Assembly: GCF_029633865.1 (NCBI RefSeq)
Contig: NC_079216.1
Coordinates: 17,786,005-17,850,004 of the forward strand
DNA length: 64,000 bases
From: Lampris incognitus
Lineage: Eukaryota; Chordata; Actinopteri; Lampriformes; Lampridae
Reading direction: 5' to 3'
The translations under genes were made by a program, and so were the position numbers. Shown piece by piece: positions 14,885 through 23,700 of this stretch (positions are counted from its first letter, which is position 1; each line of letters begins with the position of its first letter). Under the pieces are notes generated by a model. It searched no databases and was not told the DNA's origin. It saw only the letters and a program-made list of their open reading frames with translations.

Positions 14885-17294
14885 TGTTGTTGTTATTACA
14901 GTGGCTTGTAAAGAGTCAGAGACAGTTATGAAACGGCTCCTGCTGGGCAATGGAATGCAGTTTATCGAGTAGTTGAAAAGAAAAAGTAAAAAGAAGTGCT
15001 GGAACAAATGAAAGCGTTGGGACATTTCTGTTAAAGAGAATCAGCCACTCTTCTGAGTCAAAGAATAACGTCTAAAAAGGTGAAAGTCACAAAGCTGAAA
15101 TGTGTTGGTGTGTGGTTTCTATTCTTTCCCCACAGCCACGCCCTGTTAAAGGCGTTTTAACGTTCTGTATTGGAGTGGAAATTTTCTTCAAGACCGCCAA
15201 GTCTGACGTCTTTAAACTACTGGTTGCGAATTGTCATTAAAAAAAAAATACATTGACCTTTCCCCATTGCTATCCTCTGTCAGTCCGGTTACAGAATGAA
15301 GAAAGGTAACTTTTTTTCTATTTTGGGGGGAAAGGGGGAATTTCCCCCCTTTTTCTCCAAATTGTACTTGGCCAATTACTCCACTCTTCCAAGCCGTCCC
15401 GGTCGCCGCTCCACCTCCTCTGCCGATCCGGGGAGGGCTGCATACTACCACATACCTCCTCCGATACATGTGGAGTCGCCAGCCGCTTCTTTTCACCTGA
15501 CAGTGAGGAGTTTCACCAGGGGGATGTAGCGCATGGGAGGATCACGCTATTCCCCCCAGTTCCCCCTCCCCCTTGAACAGGCACCCCGACCGAACTTCAG
15601 GTTAGAATGGACTCAATGATGGAGATGTAGAAATTCACCATCATTGTCTGTGGCAGGTTGAATTTTTTCAGCTGCCAGAGGAAGTACATCCTCTGTTGAT
15701 GAGGGAGCTGATGTTTAGCACCAAGCTCTCACAAAGCTTTCTCCCACTTGAGGTCCTGCACGATGGTGGTGCCCAGGAAACTGAAACATAGGGTGGGGTG
15801 GGTGGGGGATTCTCCCGAAGTCCACTACCCGCTCCACTGTCTTCAGGGGTTTTTGCTCCAGGTTCTGGTTGCACCAGGAAGCCAGGTGGTCCACCTCCCA
15901 TCTGTAAACAAACTTGTCACCCTCAGAGATGACTCCGATGACAGTGGTGTTGTCTGCAAACTTCAGGAGCTTGACAGATGTCTGGAGGTGCAGCCATTGG
16001 TGTGTAGAGTGAGAAGAGCCACAGGGACAGGACGCAACCTTTGGGGGCACCGGTGCTGATAGACCAAGGCCTCAAGACATGCTTCCCCATCTTCTCATGC
16101 TGACTCCTGTCAGTCAGGAAGTCAGTGATCCACCTGTAGGTGGAGTGGAGCATGTGGAGCTGGGAGAGTCTATCCTGGAGGACAGCAGGGCTGATTGTGT
16201 TGAACGCAGAGCTAAAGTCCACAAACAGGATCCTGGAATAGGTACCAGGAGAGTCCAAGTGAAGCAGGATGGATTGGACAGCCATGTTGATGACAGCCAT
16301 GTCATCTGTGGACCTGTTGGCTCCGTATGTGAACTGTAGCGGATCCAAGAGAGGAGTGGGGATGGACTTGAGGTGTGAAAGCACAAGGCATTCAAAAGTC
16401 TTCATATGATGGATGTCTTGATGCATGCTCAATAATCCAGTTGTGGAAATCCCAGAAATCTGAATCGGGTCATCTGGACACAAAGTTTAACGGGATAAAT
16501 GTATCATTACTCAGCTAAGTGACTTCGTTGGTCTCAGCTTAGTGCAGGTATCCCCAACCTTGCAAACAGTACAGCTACATAACTACCTAAACAGGTAATC
16601 TAACACCGGTTTCATATGCAAATTGCTGTGACCACTTGGTAACTGAAATTAACGGTCATGGCAATTTGCGTATGATACCTCAATTAGAATTCAGGAACTT
16701 AAATCTAATGAGATGCTAACAAAGTCAGATCCATTTTGGAGTAATTATGTGGTTCAGTGACTGCACTATTCAAAACAAATCCCGGAAGAGCTGCCTTGAG
16801 TGGACTTGAACCTGCTGGTTTGTGGGTTGAGATGTCAGGTGGAGCAGTGATGCTTTTTGATCATCTGCTTACATGAGCTTTTGTTAACATCTGACAGGTA
16901 CCTGATCACAGAGGGGCAGATTTTCATCCTCTTCGTCTTCACCTTCTTTGCCATGGCAGCCACTGTGCTGCATCAGCGGAGGAAGGGCCTGGTTCCTGAT
17001 GGCAACGGCCTCTTCCTGCTCTACAGGTACACATATACACACAGATATACCCAAACATAAAAGAACACATACACAGACACACATAGATGACCTGGTCTCA
17101 CATCTTAAACTGGTTTCTGTCTATATAACATCGAAATTACCTTGTCCTGATTTGGTTGTAGTTTTTCAGTGGCTCTGGGCCTGGTGGTGATCTGGGTGGT
17201 TTGCCTGTGGAATGACAGCATTTTGAGAAGGAAGTACCCTGGGGTCATCTACGTGCCTGAGCCCTGGGCCTTCTACACCCTCCACCTATGCTAA
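3546..17294 (+). CDS. cln6: CLN6 transmembrane ER protein (eight exons, 300 aa)
   Basis: Exons: 3546-3607, 10994-11108, 11423-11521, 12878-13066, 13740-13795, 14105-14224, 16898-17026, 17162-17294. All junctions are GT/AG and the phases fit, giving 903 nt (300 aa; human 311). Diagnostic stretches are [55 protein letters not shown] and [18 protein letters not shown], each nearly the same as human CLN6. About seven hydrophobic segments are present. Exon 1 (MQASVRKRQ..., compare human MEATRRRQ) is inferred: its phase fits, an in-frame TGA lies just upstream, but its donor (gtttga) is weak. CLN6 acts in the ER with CLN8 to load lysosomal enzymes for export (the EGRESS complex); its loss causes neuronal ceroid lipofuscinosis. 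Exon sizes 115, 99, 189 and 56 equal human exons 2-5 as I remember them. The 135-bp intron after exon 7 appears to be extra relative to the seven-exon human gene. Confidence 0.95.
3608..4649. other. cln6 intron 1, first part: nothing recognised
   Basis: AT-rich sequence with no coding match and no repeat family I can name. A short TTTTG-type run occurs at about 4540-4573. Confidence 0.4.
4650..5735 (-). mobile_element. L2-tailed dispersed repeat with tandem GC-rich modules, split by a solo LTR
   Basis: Read on the minus strand, 5735-5022 is a CpG-rich leader that contains a module of about 80 bp repeated in tandem (5302-5380, 5383-5461, and a diverged version at about 5063-5140). It continues beyond the solo LTR as a 3' tail at 4784-4650, with the same wording as the tail at 48711-48840. 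That tail (GCACTGCTGTG...GGGGGAAACG, then an AAATAAA-like signal) resembles L2-clade LINE or L2-mobilised ends of fish. No protein-coding part is recognised, so it may be a non-autonomous derivative. The family name is unknown to me. Confidence 0.7.
4785..5021. mobile_element. Solo LTR, 237 bp, with 4-bp target duplication
   Basis: The segment begins TGTGGCGATACAC and ends CTCCCACA. It is flanked on both sides by CTAA (4781-4784 and 5022-5025). The sequence on either side joins into one continuous repeat matching the copy at 48315-48842, so the LTR landed inside an older element. No internal region remains. The family is an LTR retrotransposon not further assigned. Confidence 0.7.
5736..6049. 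other. cln6 intron 1: short stretch without recognised features
   Basis: AT-rich sequence with a few ACTC and TAA runs. No gene or known repeat is seen. Confidence 0.35.
6050..7700 (-). mobile_element. Ty3/Gypsy-type LTR element fossil: integrase end plus one LTR
   Basis: On the minus strand, about 7700-6880 encodes the end of an integrase. It shows a catalytic-core remnant ([20 protein letters not shown]) and the following basic domain with [12 protein letters not shown] purine-rich tract then abuts a TGTCATG LTR start at 6697. The LTR runs left to roughly 6050-6110 and carries an AATAAA signal. The element is an old, broken copy of which only the 3' portion is present. Confidence 0.75.
7714..7845 (+). 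mobile_element. LINE 3'-end fragment (L2-like) with TTGACTTG tail
   Basis: The stretch from GTTGTTCCTTATCC to the TTGACTTGACTTG tail matches the end of the element at 55960-56760, including the GAGGCAAATTTGTAATTTGT core. Only the last 130 bp or so is present, as expected of a 5'-truncated LINE insertion. Confidence 0.7.
7846..9750. other. cln6 intron 1, middle: nothing recognised
   Basis: About 1.9 kb of unique-looking, moderately AT-rich sequence. All open frames here are short and show no similarity I know. Confidence 0.4.
9752..10077 (+). mobile_element. V-SINE (DANA/Mermaid/HE1 superfamily) copy
   Basis: The element starts GGGCGGCATGGTAGC and carries the V-SINE central core (GTGTGGAGTTTGCATGTTCT, TGGGTTTTCTTC, GGTGCTCCGGTTTCC). 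A 3' part containing GGATGGGTTAA and AATGAATTTCC follows. A second copy with the same tail type is at 43111-43411. The tRNA-like head is degenerate. Confidence 0.8.
10083..10505 (+). mobile_element. LINE-derived 5' region (RTE-type, tentative)
   Basis: The text CCACCTTGCCGTGGTGGAGA, followed by CAATGATCCCAAGAGCTATG and GGGAGGGTCACCC, is a widespread fish repeat that I associate with the 5' part of RTE-like LINEs. There is no intact reading frame. The assignment to RTE is from memory and not certain. Confidence 0.5.
10506..10915 (+). mobile_element. Dispersed fish repeat with (GAT)n tail
   Basis: The unit runs from TTTCGGGTGAGACATTAAAC through GGTGTCCTGG and CACATTGGTGGTGGTTGAG to AAAAGCGCTATATAAATGTA and a GAT microsatellite tail. 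This is a common teleost L2/SINE-type 3' module. The copy appears complete at its 3' end. Confidence 0.65.
10931..10978. repeat. (TA)n microsatellite abutting cln6 exon 2
   Basis: About 48 bp of pure TA ends 15 bp before the first base of cln6 exon 2. Only the short pyrimidine run CTGTCTCTCCACTAG separates it from the splice junction. Confidence 0.97.
11294..11369. repeat. (GATA)n microsatellite in cln6 intron 2
   Basis: About 19 tandem TAGA units lie between cln6 exons 2 and 3, preceded by looser GGAT-type sequence from about 11240. Confidence 0.97.
11522..12877. other. cln6 intron 3: nothing recognised
   Basis: About 1.36 kb with short homopolymers (poly-A at about 12052, poly-G at about 12362). 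No coding sequence or named repeat was recognised. Confidence 0.4.
13067..13739. other. cln6 intron 4: nothing recognised
   Basis: A 673-bp intron of AT-rich sequence with no repeat that I can place. The neighbouring intron 5 (13796-14104) is also empty of recognisable features. Confidence 0.4.
14362..14395. repeat. (CA)n microsatellite
   Basis: A pure CA run in cln6 intron 6, directly followed by the tail repeat at 14397-14470. Confidence 0.95.
14397..14470 (+). repeat. SINE/LINE 3'-tail repeat (TATCCATCCA...GCTGGAGCC type)
   Basis: This short module has a degenerate CATC run, a CATTATCCAAGCTGCCTATC core and GGATGCTGGAGCCTATCCCA. It recurs at 18314-18404, 30108-30180 and (inverted) 47066-47142. 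A diverged version forms the end of the V-SINE at 57586-57978. Confidence 0.7.
14480..14570. repeat. AT-rich low-complexity run (TATTA units)
   Basis: Irregular TATAA repeats followed by about ten TATTA pentamers, directly upstream of the RTE fragment. Confidence 0.85.
14571..14895 (+). mobile_element. RTE-type LINE, 3' fragment with (AGT)n tail
   Basis: The reading frame gives [20 protein letters not shown], then [20 protein letters not shown] and a CGDP motif, the C-terminal end of an RTE-like reverse transcriptase. It ends in GCCGAAAG plus an AGT microsatellite. The same 3' end occurs at 33011-33290 and, inverted, at 60946-61790. The copy is 5'-truncated, as is usual for LINEs. Confidence 0.8.
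15305..15600 (-). mobile_element. tRNA-type SINE (family A), 3' two thirds
   Basis: On the minus strand the order is GGTGAAACTCCTCACTGTCA, then AAAAGAAGCGGCTGGCGACT, the CATGTATCGGAGGAGG motif and the tail AATTGGCCAAGTACAATTTG before an A-rich end. It matches the full copy at 58612-59040. The tRNA-like head is absent in this copy. Confidence 0.75.
15601..16483 (-). mobile_element. L2/CR1-type LINE reverse transcriptase fragment
   Basis: Minus-strand frames encode [42 protein letters not shown] and [13 protein letters not shown], followed by LASWCNQN and VVDFGR. These are RT palm motifs of the CR1/L2 group; the FADD catalytic motif reads FADN here. The fragment is 5'-truncated and frame-broken, a degenerate insertion inside cln6 intron 6. 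Confidence 0.8.
16484..16897. other. End of cln6 intron 6: nothing recognised
   Basis: About 410 bp before exon 7 with no repeat or gene identified. Confidence 0.4.
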
Positions 17295-17405
17295 CAGACC
17301 TCCCTGTATCCAAGCTACTTATTTAAATACGAATGCATACTGTTACTCTGACCTTGTGTGACTTTACCATGTCTCTTAACAAACCATTATATCCATTATG
17401 TATAG

Positions 17406-18240
17406 TGTGATGGCTGTACTCGCAGCCACACATTTGTAGTTCATTTTGCCCTAATTTAGTTTATTTTAGGCCCATCACATTTCATATCACAAACAAATGA
17501 ATGACATGACATAGGTTTTCTTTCATACATCATACTTGTACTTTATTCAGCAGTTTTGACAGGACGTTGGTTCTGTTTCTTAGTTCACACATTTCGTTAA
17601 CTTTTGTACAGTCAACACTCTGGTTTATCTTTAGTTTGGAGTTGTTCTGGTTCTTGGTTCTTGGGTTACCAGTGCTGGGGGTGCCACTGCTGGAGGACAT
17701 CTTGCCAGGCCTGAGCAAAAGACATGCTCCACAGAGCAGAGCTATTAAATACAGGGGGGCCAGTTGGGCTCTACCAGCTACCCACCACATCATAGGGGGG
17801 AACTAGTATTCTTGATTTAGATGTTGCTTTTTTATTTTATTTAGAATATGTTAAGTTTTGGTTCTTTTGCTTTGGCTACTATTTAAATGAGTTAACTTTT
17901 TGAAGAATTTTCCTGGTTTTTTTTTGTTATTTGTAGTTTAATTGGTAGTGTTGTTTATGTGTTACTCCTTTTGTTTCAAAATGGTCTGACCACCCAGTAT
18001 ATATATATATATATATTCCCCATTGTGTTCAGTTTGCCAGATCAGTTTGGTATGTTGAGTTTGTTGTGTTCAGTTTCTTAATTTGGCATAAAAAGTTCTG
18101 TTTTATTGACCTCTTTTATGGGCCCAGAGCTTTTTGTTGTCTGTGGGGAATTGTTTTTGGACAGATAAAAACCCCTTTTTTGAAGATAAAAAAAAAAAAC
18201 TACCTGCGATTCCTCTTGCCTACCAGCCCGGTCCCTTACA
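17406..18240. mobile_element. Candidate solo LTR, 835 bp, 111 bp after the cln6 stop
   Basis: The segment begins TGTGATGG and ends CGGTCCCTTACA. ATAG is found directly before it (17402-17405) and directly after it (18241-18244). It contains a short TA run, an ATTAAA at 17744-17749 and an A-rich tract near its right end. No coding part is present. Assignment to an LTR family is by these end features only, so it remains tentative. Confidence 0.5.
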
Positions 18241-18313
18241 ATAGTCAAAGAAGTCCTTTGTTGTCTCGGAGACCCCATTTACACCTGGTATTAAAATGCA
18301 GTCTGTATCCGGA

Positions 18314-18404
18314 CACGCTATCCATCCATCCAGCCTATCCCAGCAGTCATTGGGCGGCAGGCAGGGAGACACCCTGTGAAGGCTGCCAGACCATCAAAGG
18401 ATGT
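18314..18404 (+). repeat. SINE/LINE 3'-tail repeat fragment
   Basis: CATCCATCCAGCCTATCCCA followed by GTCATTGGGCGGCAGGCAGG and GAGACACCCTG, a fish repeat tail related to those at 14397 and 30108. Confidence 0.65.
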
Positions 18405-18418
18405 GTGTAGTGTATATA

Positions 18419-18422
<4 letters not shown>

Positions 18423-18497
<75 letters not shown>

Positions 18498-18498
18498 A

Positions 18499-18544
<46 letters not shown>
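18423..18544. repeat. Compound (TG)n(TA)n microsatellite
   Basis: About 70 bp of TG followed by about 48 bp of TA. Open frames of alternating Cys-Val or Tyr-Ile here are products of the repeat, not proteins. Confidence 0.97.
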
Positions 18545-18547
<3 letters not shown>

Positions 18548-19010
18548 GGTCCTTGTATAACCAAAGTGAGAGCTGTGTCCGCATTCTCGGCACAAAGTCA
18601 AACACATTTTCGGTGGGTGTCTGACTCCGCCAAGGTTGTCCCTTGTGTCCGATTCTGTTTGTGATATTCATGGGCAGGGTCTCAAGGCCCAGCCAAGGTG
18701 AGAAATGTGTCTGTTTTGGGAACCTCAGAATTGGATTTCTGCTCTTCGCAGATGATGTGGTTTTGTTGGCTTCATCAGAACAAGACCTCTGGCCCGCACT
18801 AGGGCGGTTTGCAGCTGAGTGTGAAATGGCCGGGATGAGAGTCAGCACCTCCAAGTCTGAGGCCATGGTTCTCTACCGGAAAATGGTGGATTGCTCCCTC
18901 CGGGTTGGGGATGAGTTGTTGCCTCAAGTGAAGGAGTTCAAGTATCTCGGGGTCTTGATCACGAGTGAGGGTAGGATGGAGCGGGAGATTGACAGGTGGG
19001 TTGGTGCAGC
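18545..19010 (+). mobile_element. RTE-type LINE reverse transcriptase fragment (second family)
   Basis: The frame reads GFLLFADDVVLLASSEQDLW, then RFAAECEMAGMRVSTSKSEA, LPQVKEFKYLGVLITSEGRM and EREIDRWVGAA. This is the palm-to-thumb part of an RTE-like RT, possibly Rex3-related (clade from memory). The FADD catalytic motif is intact. The fragment is truncated at both ends and differs from the AGT-tailed RTE family at 14571, 33011 and 60946. Confidence 0.8.
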
Positions 19011-19435
19011 ACCAGCAGTAATGTGGACGTTGTAAGGAAAACTGCGCGTTAATGTGAGGTGTAAATGCATCATGATCGGAATGTGGTCGGATCTGCCTGA
19101 CCACATCTGGAGGTAGTCTGGCTCGCATTGTGTTCGGATCTTAGCTAGGTGTAAACGCAATCTGTACAACGTGCCGGCATCCGTATTTATGCAACGCCAT
19201 CATTCCCCCTCTGACCCCGAATACCACTGAACACCCCTCGCATCAGAAGTTAGCCAACCTGATGAAAATGTAAAGAAAGTAGGCTATACAGTGCCTGGTA
19301 GAAATGGAAGATTCGAGCCCCTGGAAATGAGATGTTTATTAACCTTACAGGGTGACAGCGCTGTCCAAGCAAAACGGGACAGCGGTACAGTAATAGCATC
19401 TTTGGCGGTCTTACACCTGGCATGTTGACACCTAG

Positions 19436-20331
19436 TGTAGCACACTTGATAAGAATGACACTTACAAGGGCTGATGTTTTTGTTGTTTTACTCCATCTGT
19501 CAAATAGACGTTACAGAGGACACGTTTTCAGAGCATGGCTCACTATAAGAACGGCAACACTCATCTACAATTTATACACAATAAGAGCACCAAATAATAT
19601 TCATCCATAAATTCACATTAGTCTTGCCTACAGCTAGCAAAGCTAAACAGTATATAACGTTACGGAACATGGGGGGATCAAAATAGCAACACACATAGGC
19701 CTACCTTCATATTTACACAGTGTGGAGACACTAAACATAGTAAAGGGAAAGACTAATCACACATACAGACAATGTCAAAGCCAAGCTACAGAACAATGGG
19801 TTCAGACCGCGGGAGCTATGGCTATGCTAACGTTAGCAACTCGCTAGCAATCTAGCTAACGTTAGCCAGTGATATGACGTTATCAAAATAAATATGAAAG
19901 TCCCTTCGTGGGTATTTCTAATAGGCATCCATATCCCACCCACACATCATATTTAATCACCACCCTAATTCTATATGTCTAACTAGTCTGCTTACCTGTC
20001 AAATAGACATTACAGAGGACACGTTTTCAGAGCATGGCTCACTATACGAAAGGTAACACTCATCTGACGATTCTACCCGAATGCCCCAGAGTGCACCGAG
20101 AGAGCCAGCACTACGTCACACAGGCTAGAAGCAATTAACCTGCAGTGCCCTCCTGTGGCGAGAACCGGCTATCACAACAACACAGCAGACAATTCTCCTC
20201 TTTACTAGTAGTGAGTGGTCAATGAAGGTAAGTATATGAAATAGAAAGTAAGTATATAAAATAAAATAAAAAATAGATGGGGGGCTACTAAATCCCAAGT
20301 ACGGGGGCTACTAAATCCCAAGTACCCCACA
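19436..20331 (-). repeat. 3' LTR of the 8.4-kb Gypsy element
   Basis: An 896-bp terminal repeat. A module of about 70 bp (AAATAGAC.TTACAGAGGACA and onward to GGCTCACTATA) occurs twice within it, near each end, so the LTR has internal repeats of its own. Confidence 0.9.
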
Positions 20332-20773
20332 CTCTCCCCTCAAAAAGATAATGGCGTCCCGACATAACAAATCTACCAGTCCACATTGCATAACTTTTCA
20401 TTGAAAAGATAGGTTATTACTAAGCAGGAGTCAATCTGGATACTGTACTGTAATCAGTCATAACATATAACACACATCTCCTATTAATGTTATATGTTTG
20501 CAGTAAATAATGTGCACTTGAATCCACTGCTTCTTCCGTCTTGAGGCCGGGGAGCTATAGTATCCGACTAAAAGCAAATAACTTTGTAATAGTAATATCC
20601 CTGGTGGTAACAGGTGTGTTCTAAAACACTAATGCTACAGTAACTCTTATGTCTGGTGATCACAGGACAACTAAAATCACAATAGCTATAACAACTGTAA
20701 CATGTCAAAAGTTATATATTTTTTTGTGTTTTTTTTTTACATTTATTTATTTATACTGACTTGTCTGATTTGC

Positions 20774-23700
20774 TTATCTACCAGACACACTAGGCTGTCC
20801 TAGTCTGTGATAAGTAAACACTGGTGTAGGTTTTCTATTTCTCAAAGGATATGCTTTTTCTCTGGCAGGATGCACAGCTTCCCCTGGAGGAGGCTGCAAG
20901 GCATCTTCTGGTGGAGGCTGCAAGGCATCTTCTGGCTTCTTGTCGTCATCGGGCTCATCCTCTTCTTCAGCTCCAGATGTCTCGCCATTCTCTGACACTG
21001 TCCCATTGTCCTCTATTGTTGCAGGCTGCTCCGCAAAATCCTCTTCATCTTGACCGTCTCTTTCCTCCGGATAGAACTCCAAGGCGTCTGGGCTCAGCTG
21101 ACTCTGGATCCGCTCACTGGCTCTGACTGTTGGTCGTCCCACGATGCATCTCCAGTTATCCTCATCATCTGAGTCACTGTCCTGTTCCTGGTTCCACTGC
21201 ATTTGTCTGTCTGTCTTCTTTCTCTCCCGTCTAGGTTTCACAGGTAAGTTCTCTCCTCTTGGTTCCACAGGTCTCTGTCTCTGTTTCACAGGTAAGTCCT
21301 CTTCTCTTGGTTCCACCGGCAGGAAGTCGCATGGCAGAAGAAGGTTCCTATGCATGATTCTGGTTCGTCCTTTTCCATTCTCCGGCTTCAGCTCATACAC
21401 AGGGCTGTCGGCGTGCTTCCTCTGTGTTACTACATGCACCTGGTCCTCCCAGAATGGTCTTAATTTCCCCGGTCCTCCTTTCTCGTTCAGGTTGCGGATG
21501 AGAACCCTGCATCCGGGATACAGCTCTGTCCCATGGGCCTTTTTGTCGTACAGTGTTTTGTTTCTGGCCCCCTCCTTCCGTGCTGTCTCTGATGCTAGGC
21601 GATAGGCTTCATTCATGCGGGCCTTCCACTTCTCTGCATATTCTTGATGGGATAGCGCCTGGTCCTTTGCTCTAAGGCCAAACATCAGGTCAATGAGAAG
21701 TCTTGGATTTCTGCCGAACAACAGATAGTAAGGTGCAAATCCGGTCGCTTCACTTCGGGTGCAGTTGTATGCATGTATCACCTTTGGGAGTGACGCTTTC
21801 CAATCCATTTTCGCAACCGCTGGCAGGTTTCTCAGCATCGCCAGAACCGTTCTGTTGAAACGCTCGACCTGACCATTTCCTTGTGGGTGATACGGCGTTG
21901 TGTGAGAAACCCTGACTCCACTGTACTCCTGCAGCTTGGCGAAGAGCTTATGTCAAACTCCTTCCCTTGGTCATGGTGCAGCGTCGCCGGGAAACCAAAT
22001 CTCAGCACAAAGTCCCCGAATACCTTCTCTGCGGCGGTCTTGGCAGCTTTGTTTCTGCATGCATAGGCTTGAACGAAACGGGTAAAGTGGTCCATTACCA
22101 CCAGTATATACTCGTACCCTCCCTTACACTTCTCTAAGTGTAAGAAGTCAATGGAGACCATCTCAAACGGGTGTGTGGTCACGATGTTGGTGAGAGGGGC
22201 TCTGGTTGGTTTGTTGGGGCGCTTGGTCTTCAGGCAGCTACACACCTGTGTGATGTAATGTTCCACGTCTTTCTGCATGTGAGGCCAATAGAAACGGTCC
22301 CTCAACAGGTGCAACACCCTCTCCACGCCTAGATGGCCCATGTCTCTGTGCAGTTCTTTATACACCAGCTCGTGGAACTTTTTCGGCAGGACTAGCTGAG
22401 TTCAGGTAGCTGTTTTCCGGCGAAGGATGCCATCATCATAAAGGCACAGCCGATGCTTCTCTCTCATGAGTGTCGCAACAGCCCTGCTCGCACACTGTGT
22501 TTTTCCCCGAGGCCACTGATTGGAGGTTATGTACTTCAGCACCTCACCAATGACAGGATCCTCCCTCTGGGCGTCTCTCACCGTCTGACTGGGTATCTCT
22601 GCCACAGGTGATGTATGTTCCTTCTCAAACTTGGTTAGTGCTGTGGCTATGGTTACCAGACACATCCATGGCTCAGCTCTCTCCAGCTGTACTGACAGCG
22701 CCTGGGTCACACTGTTCATGACCTCGGGGTGTACCTCTTGTGAACAGGTCTGCATGTACTGCTCCATCAGCATGCGTGAGAGGCCATCTGCGTCCCCATT
22801 GGCTCGTCCGGGCCGGTACTTGATAGAGAACTGGAAATCGGCTAACTCTGCTACCCACCTGTGGGTGGTTGCATTCAGTTTGGCTGTCGTGAGCACATAG
22901 GTGAGGGGATTATTGTCTGTGTAGACAGTGAATGATGGAGCATGGTAGAGGTAATCTCTAAATCTCTCACATATGGCCCATTTCATCGCGAGGAACTCCA
23001 ACTTCCCTGAGTGGAGATAGTAGTTCTTCTCAGGAGTTGTCAGTGTCCTTGACCCGTACGCGATGACTGCCAGCCCACCCTGTGACTGTCTTTGATACAA
23101 TACTGCCCCGAGGCCCTCTTGTGACGCGTCGCAGTGAAGGATAAAGGGCTGTTCAAAGTCTGGGTAGCCCAACACTGGTGGCTGGATGAGGAATTCAATC
23201 AACTGACAGAGGACCTGTTGGTGTTCAGCTGTCCACTTAACTGGGTGAGAGGAGGGCAGATGGTCTCGGGAGCCCTTCCTCCCCTTGTCCTTTCTCTTTT
23301 GTTTTAGCTTCCCCGCTGCTGTCTTCTCTGGGGTGAGGAGGTCATAGAGAGGCCTTGCGATTCGGGGGAAGTTAGGTATGTAGGGCCGGTAATACGAGAT
23401 GAATCCCAGCATCTTCCTGAGCTCTCCGATGGTCGTAGGTTCTCTCTCTTTCAGTGCCTGGACCAGGGCCACATCAGCGGGGTCCATTGTGTATCCATCC
23501 TTGGTCACAAGCCTTCCCAGCAACCTTACTTGGTTTTTGAAGAGTTCACATTTTCTCACCATCAGCTTGATTCCATGGCTTCTGTAGCGGTGCAGTACTC
23601 TTCTCAGGTGCTGGAGGTGTTCATCGAATGTGGTTGAGTGGACCAGGTTGTCATCTAAATACGGCTGAAAAATGTCGTCCCTCAGCCCAATCAAACATTC

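Noticed and set aside
18318-18866. Minus-strand open frame of 182 codons with Thr-His and Tyr-Ile runs
   Set aside because: It is made by reading TG and TA microsatellites plus the antisense of an RTE fragment.
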